Below, piece by piece: positions 4,684 through 5,895 of a stretch of 5,895 bases of DNA. Below the pieces are notes generated by a model. That model did not search any database. It saw nothing but the letters and a program-made list of their open reading frames with translations, and was not told the DNA's origin. Origin of the DNA: an uncultured Actinoplanes sp. (GTDB taxonomy: Bacteria > Actinomycetota > Actinomycetes > Mycobacteriales > Micromonosporaceae). The translations under genes and the position numbers were made by a program. The stretch spans positions 1 through 5,895 of the forward strand of contig CAKUMG010000417.1 in assembly GCA_934667465.1 (NCBI GenBank), written 5' to 3'. Each line of letters begins with the position of its first letter. Within the stretch, counting starts at the first letter, position 1.

Positions 4684-5895
4684 TGGCGGCCGAGCAGACC
4701 CGCAATGCTCGCTGCCAGGTCGGCCTGGGCGATCGGCTCGACCAGTCCCCCCGTACGCGCGTCCTGCATCGCCTTGGCGAGCTGGACCCGCCGCAGCGCC
4801 TCCTTGATGTCGGCGCCGGTCATGCCGTGACTGAGCCGGCCCAGCTCGGCGAGGTCCAGGTCCGGGCCGAACATCGTGAAGCCCGGCTGCTCGTGCGCCG
4901 CCGCGAGCTGCGCGATCATCTTGCGGAAGATCTCCGCGCGGCCGGTGTCGTCGGGCTTCGGGACGGAGATCTTGATGTCGAAGCGTCCGCTGCGGATCAG
5001 CGAGTCGTCGACCCGGTGCGGGAAGTTGGTGGTCGCGATGACCAGCACGTTCGGGTTCGCCTCGATGAGGTCGTTCATCTCCTGCTTGAAGATGCCCGCG
5101 ACGGCGTTGATGGCCTGGCTGGCCGCGTCGCCGCCCGAGCCCGCGTAGCTGATGATCGAGTCGAACTCGTCGAACAGCATCACGGTCGGCACCCGGTAGC
5201 GGCGGGCGTCGCGGAAGATCTGCTTGATGTTGCGCTCCGAGCCACCGAGCCACTTGTCGAGGATCTCCGGCGTGCGGATCTCGCGGAAGTCGGCGCCGAT
5301 CTCGTTGGCGAGCGCGCGGGACAGCATGGTCTTGCCCGTGCCGGGAGGCCCGTACATGAGGATGCCCTGCGGCCGCCGCGCACCCCAGCGCGCCATCGCC
5401 TCGGGGTGGCGGAACGAGACCGCGATCTGGCGCAGCTGCGCGACCACGTCCGCGAGCCCGCCGACCTGGTCGAGCGTGACCTCCTGGGTGGTGGTGGTCA
5501 CCTTCGGGATGGTCTCGCGCGCGATCACGTAGCGCCGGCCCGCGAGGGGCTCGGCGCCCTCCTCGGGCAGCACCGGGATCAGGCCCACGACCACCTGCAG
5601 CGTGAGCCGGACCATGGCCGCCAGGTGCTCGGGCGTCACGTCGTCGCGGGGCACCTCGGCCCGCAGCCGCACGACCGAGCCGTCCTCGGAGTGGCTGACC
5701 TCGGCCTGCAACCCCGCCGCCGCGTCGGCCAGCACGCTCGCCTGCGGTTCGCGTTGCGGGGCCGGGCCGCTGGGCCGGTCGAGACCGAGCTTCTTGTACG
5801 CCGCGACGGCCGCGGTCCCGACGCCGTCATCGACTGCGTCGGCCTCGAGGCGCACCACAGCAACCCGGCCCTGCACGCGTACGACCGCACCAAGC
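4680..5895 (-). CDS. AAA+ ATPase (single AAA domain), 5' end outside window
   Basis: The frame is open to the right edge (LGAVVRVQGRVAVVRLEA at the boundary), so I treat it as 5'-partial; GTG 5876 is a possible but unsupported start. Counting from that GTG (398 residues), an uncharacterised alpha/beta N-terminal region (1-110) is followed by a classic AAA module: VGGL (138-141), Walker A GPPGTGKT (176-183), pore-loop DKWLGGSE (207-214), Walker B VMLFDEFDS (232-240), sensor 1 ATTN (281-284), Arg-finger RSGRFD (295-300), and sensor-2 helix MTGADIKEAL (352-361). This is the Cdc48/FtsH/proteasomal-ATPase-like AAA group, normally hexameric remodelers that thread proteins through a pore; Trp209 fits the aromatic pore residue. 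No transmembrane segment or protease domain is seen. It overlaps the methyltransferase gene by 4 bp, forming an operon. Substrate and role are unknown. Confidence 0.9.
   Translation of the reverse strand, partial: LGAVVRVQGRVAVVRLEADAVDDGVGTAAVAAYKKLGLDRPSGPAPQREPQASVLADAAAGLQAEVSHSEDGSVVRLRAEVPRDDVTPEHLAAMVRLTLQVVVGLIPVLPEEGAEPLAGRRYVIARETIPKVTTTTQEVTLDQVGGLADVVAQLRQIAVSFRHPEAMARWGARRPQGILMYGPPGTGKTMLSRALANEIGADFREIRTPEILDKWLGGSERNIKQIFRDARRYRVPTVMLFDEFDSIISYAGSGGDAASQAINAVAGIFKQEMNDLIEANPNVLVIATTNFPHRVDDSLIRSGRFDIKISVPKPDDTGRAEIFRKMIAQLAAAHEQPGFTMFGPDLDLAELGRLSHGMTGADIKEALRRVQLAKAMQDARTGGLVEPIAQADLAASIAGLLGRQ

Noticed and set aside
4684..5253. N-terminal extension of the methyltransferase frame up to 5253
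   Set aside because: This part is the ATPase gene read in the wrong frame; GTG 4683 gives a family-length protein with a stop/start overlap.
1..5895. CRISPR array, tRNA/rRNA genes, insertion sequence or attachment site
   Set aside because: No spaced direct repeats, no recognisable RNA gene, no transposase or integrase motif and no terminal inverted repeats were found on reading through; the only tandem repeat is the coding 18-bp array.

Overview
The window is about 5.9 kb of very GC-rich DNA. Its G/C-ending codons, frequent GTG starts, 4-bp stop/start overlaps and several genes without a Shine-Dalgarno site all suggest an actinobacterium (Actinomycetota). The genus cannot be named from this sequence.

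Left part (1-2331, all minus strand). Reading in the direction of transcription, a candidate leaderless promoter drives a proline racemase-superfamily gene. This overlaps by 4 bp an ornithine cyclodeaminase / pyrroline-2-carboxylate reductase-family gene. Together they look like a proline or hydroxyproline catabolic pair. The second gene is cut about 30 codons before its expected end. At the cut (about 541-556) the sequence passes, in another frame, into the C-terminal half of a PHP-domain phosphoesterase. Beyond that lies the start of a carbamate kinase with its own promoter, running off the left edge.

Middle (2332-3500). A roughly 330-bp stretch without an intact gene seems to hold two decayed N-terminal stubs on the minus strand, one protein-phosphatase-2C-like and one kinase-like. 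Two small plus-strand genes of unknown function follow. The first appears to have lost one base near its 3' end: the expected C-terminal helix continues in another frame to 3098. The second is a 96-residue protein with a good ribosome binding site.

Right part (3506-5895, minus strand). A single-domain AAA+ ATPase, partial at the right edge, overlaps by 4 bp a complete class I SAM-dependent methyltransferase. That methyltransferase carries an in-frame 18-bp tandem repeat (four copies of a six-residue unit). Right after it lies the 3' half of a second, different methyltransferase whose N-terminal half is missing.

Overall the window holds one plausible metabolic operon, one ATPase-methyltransferase operon, and an unusually high number of truncated or frameshifted genes (four or five places in 5.9 kb). 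This means either a decaying, rearranged region or a draft-quality assembly. I do not see a clear new defence or mobile system. The best candidates for something undescribed are the ATPase-methyltransferase pair and the racemase-like enzyme, whose overall sequence and active site point to different reactions.
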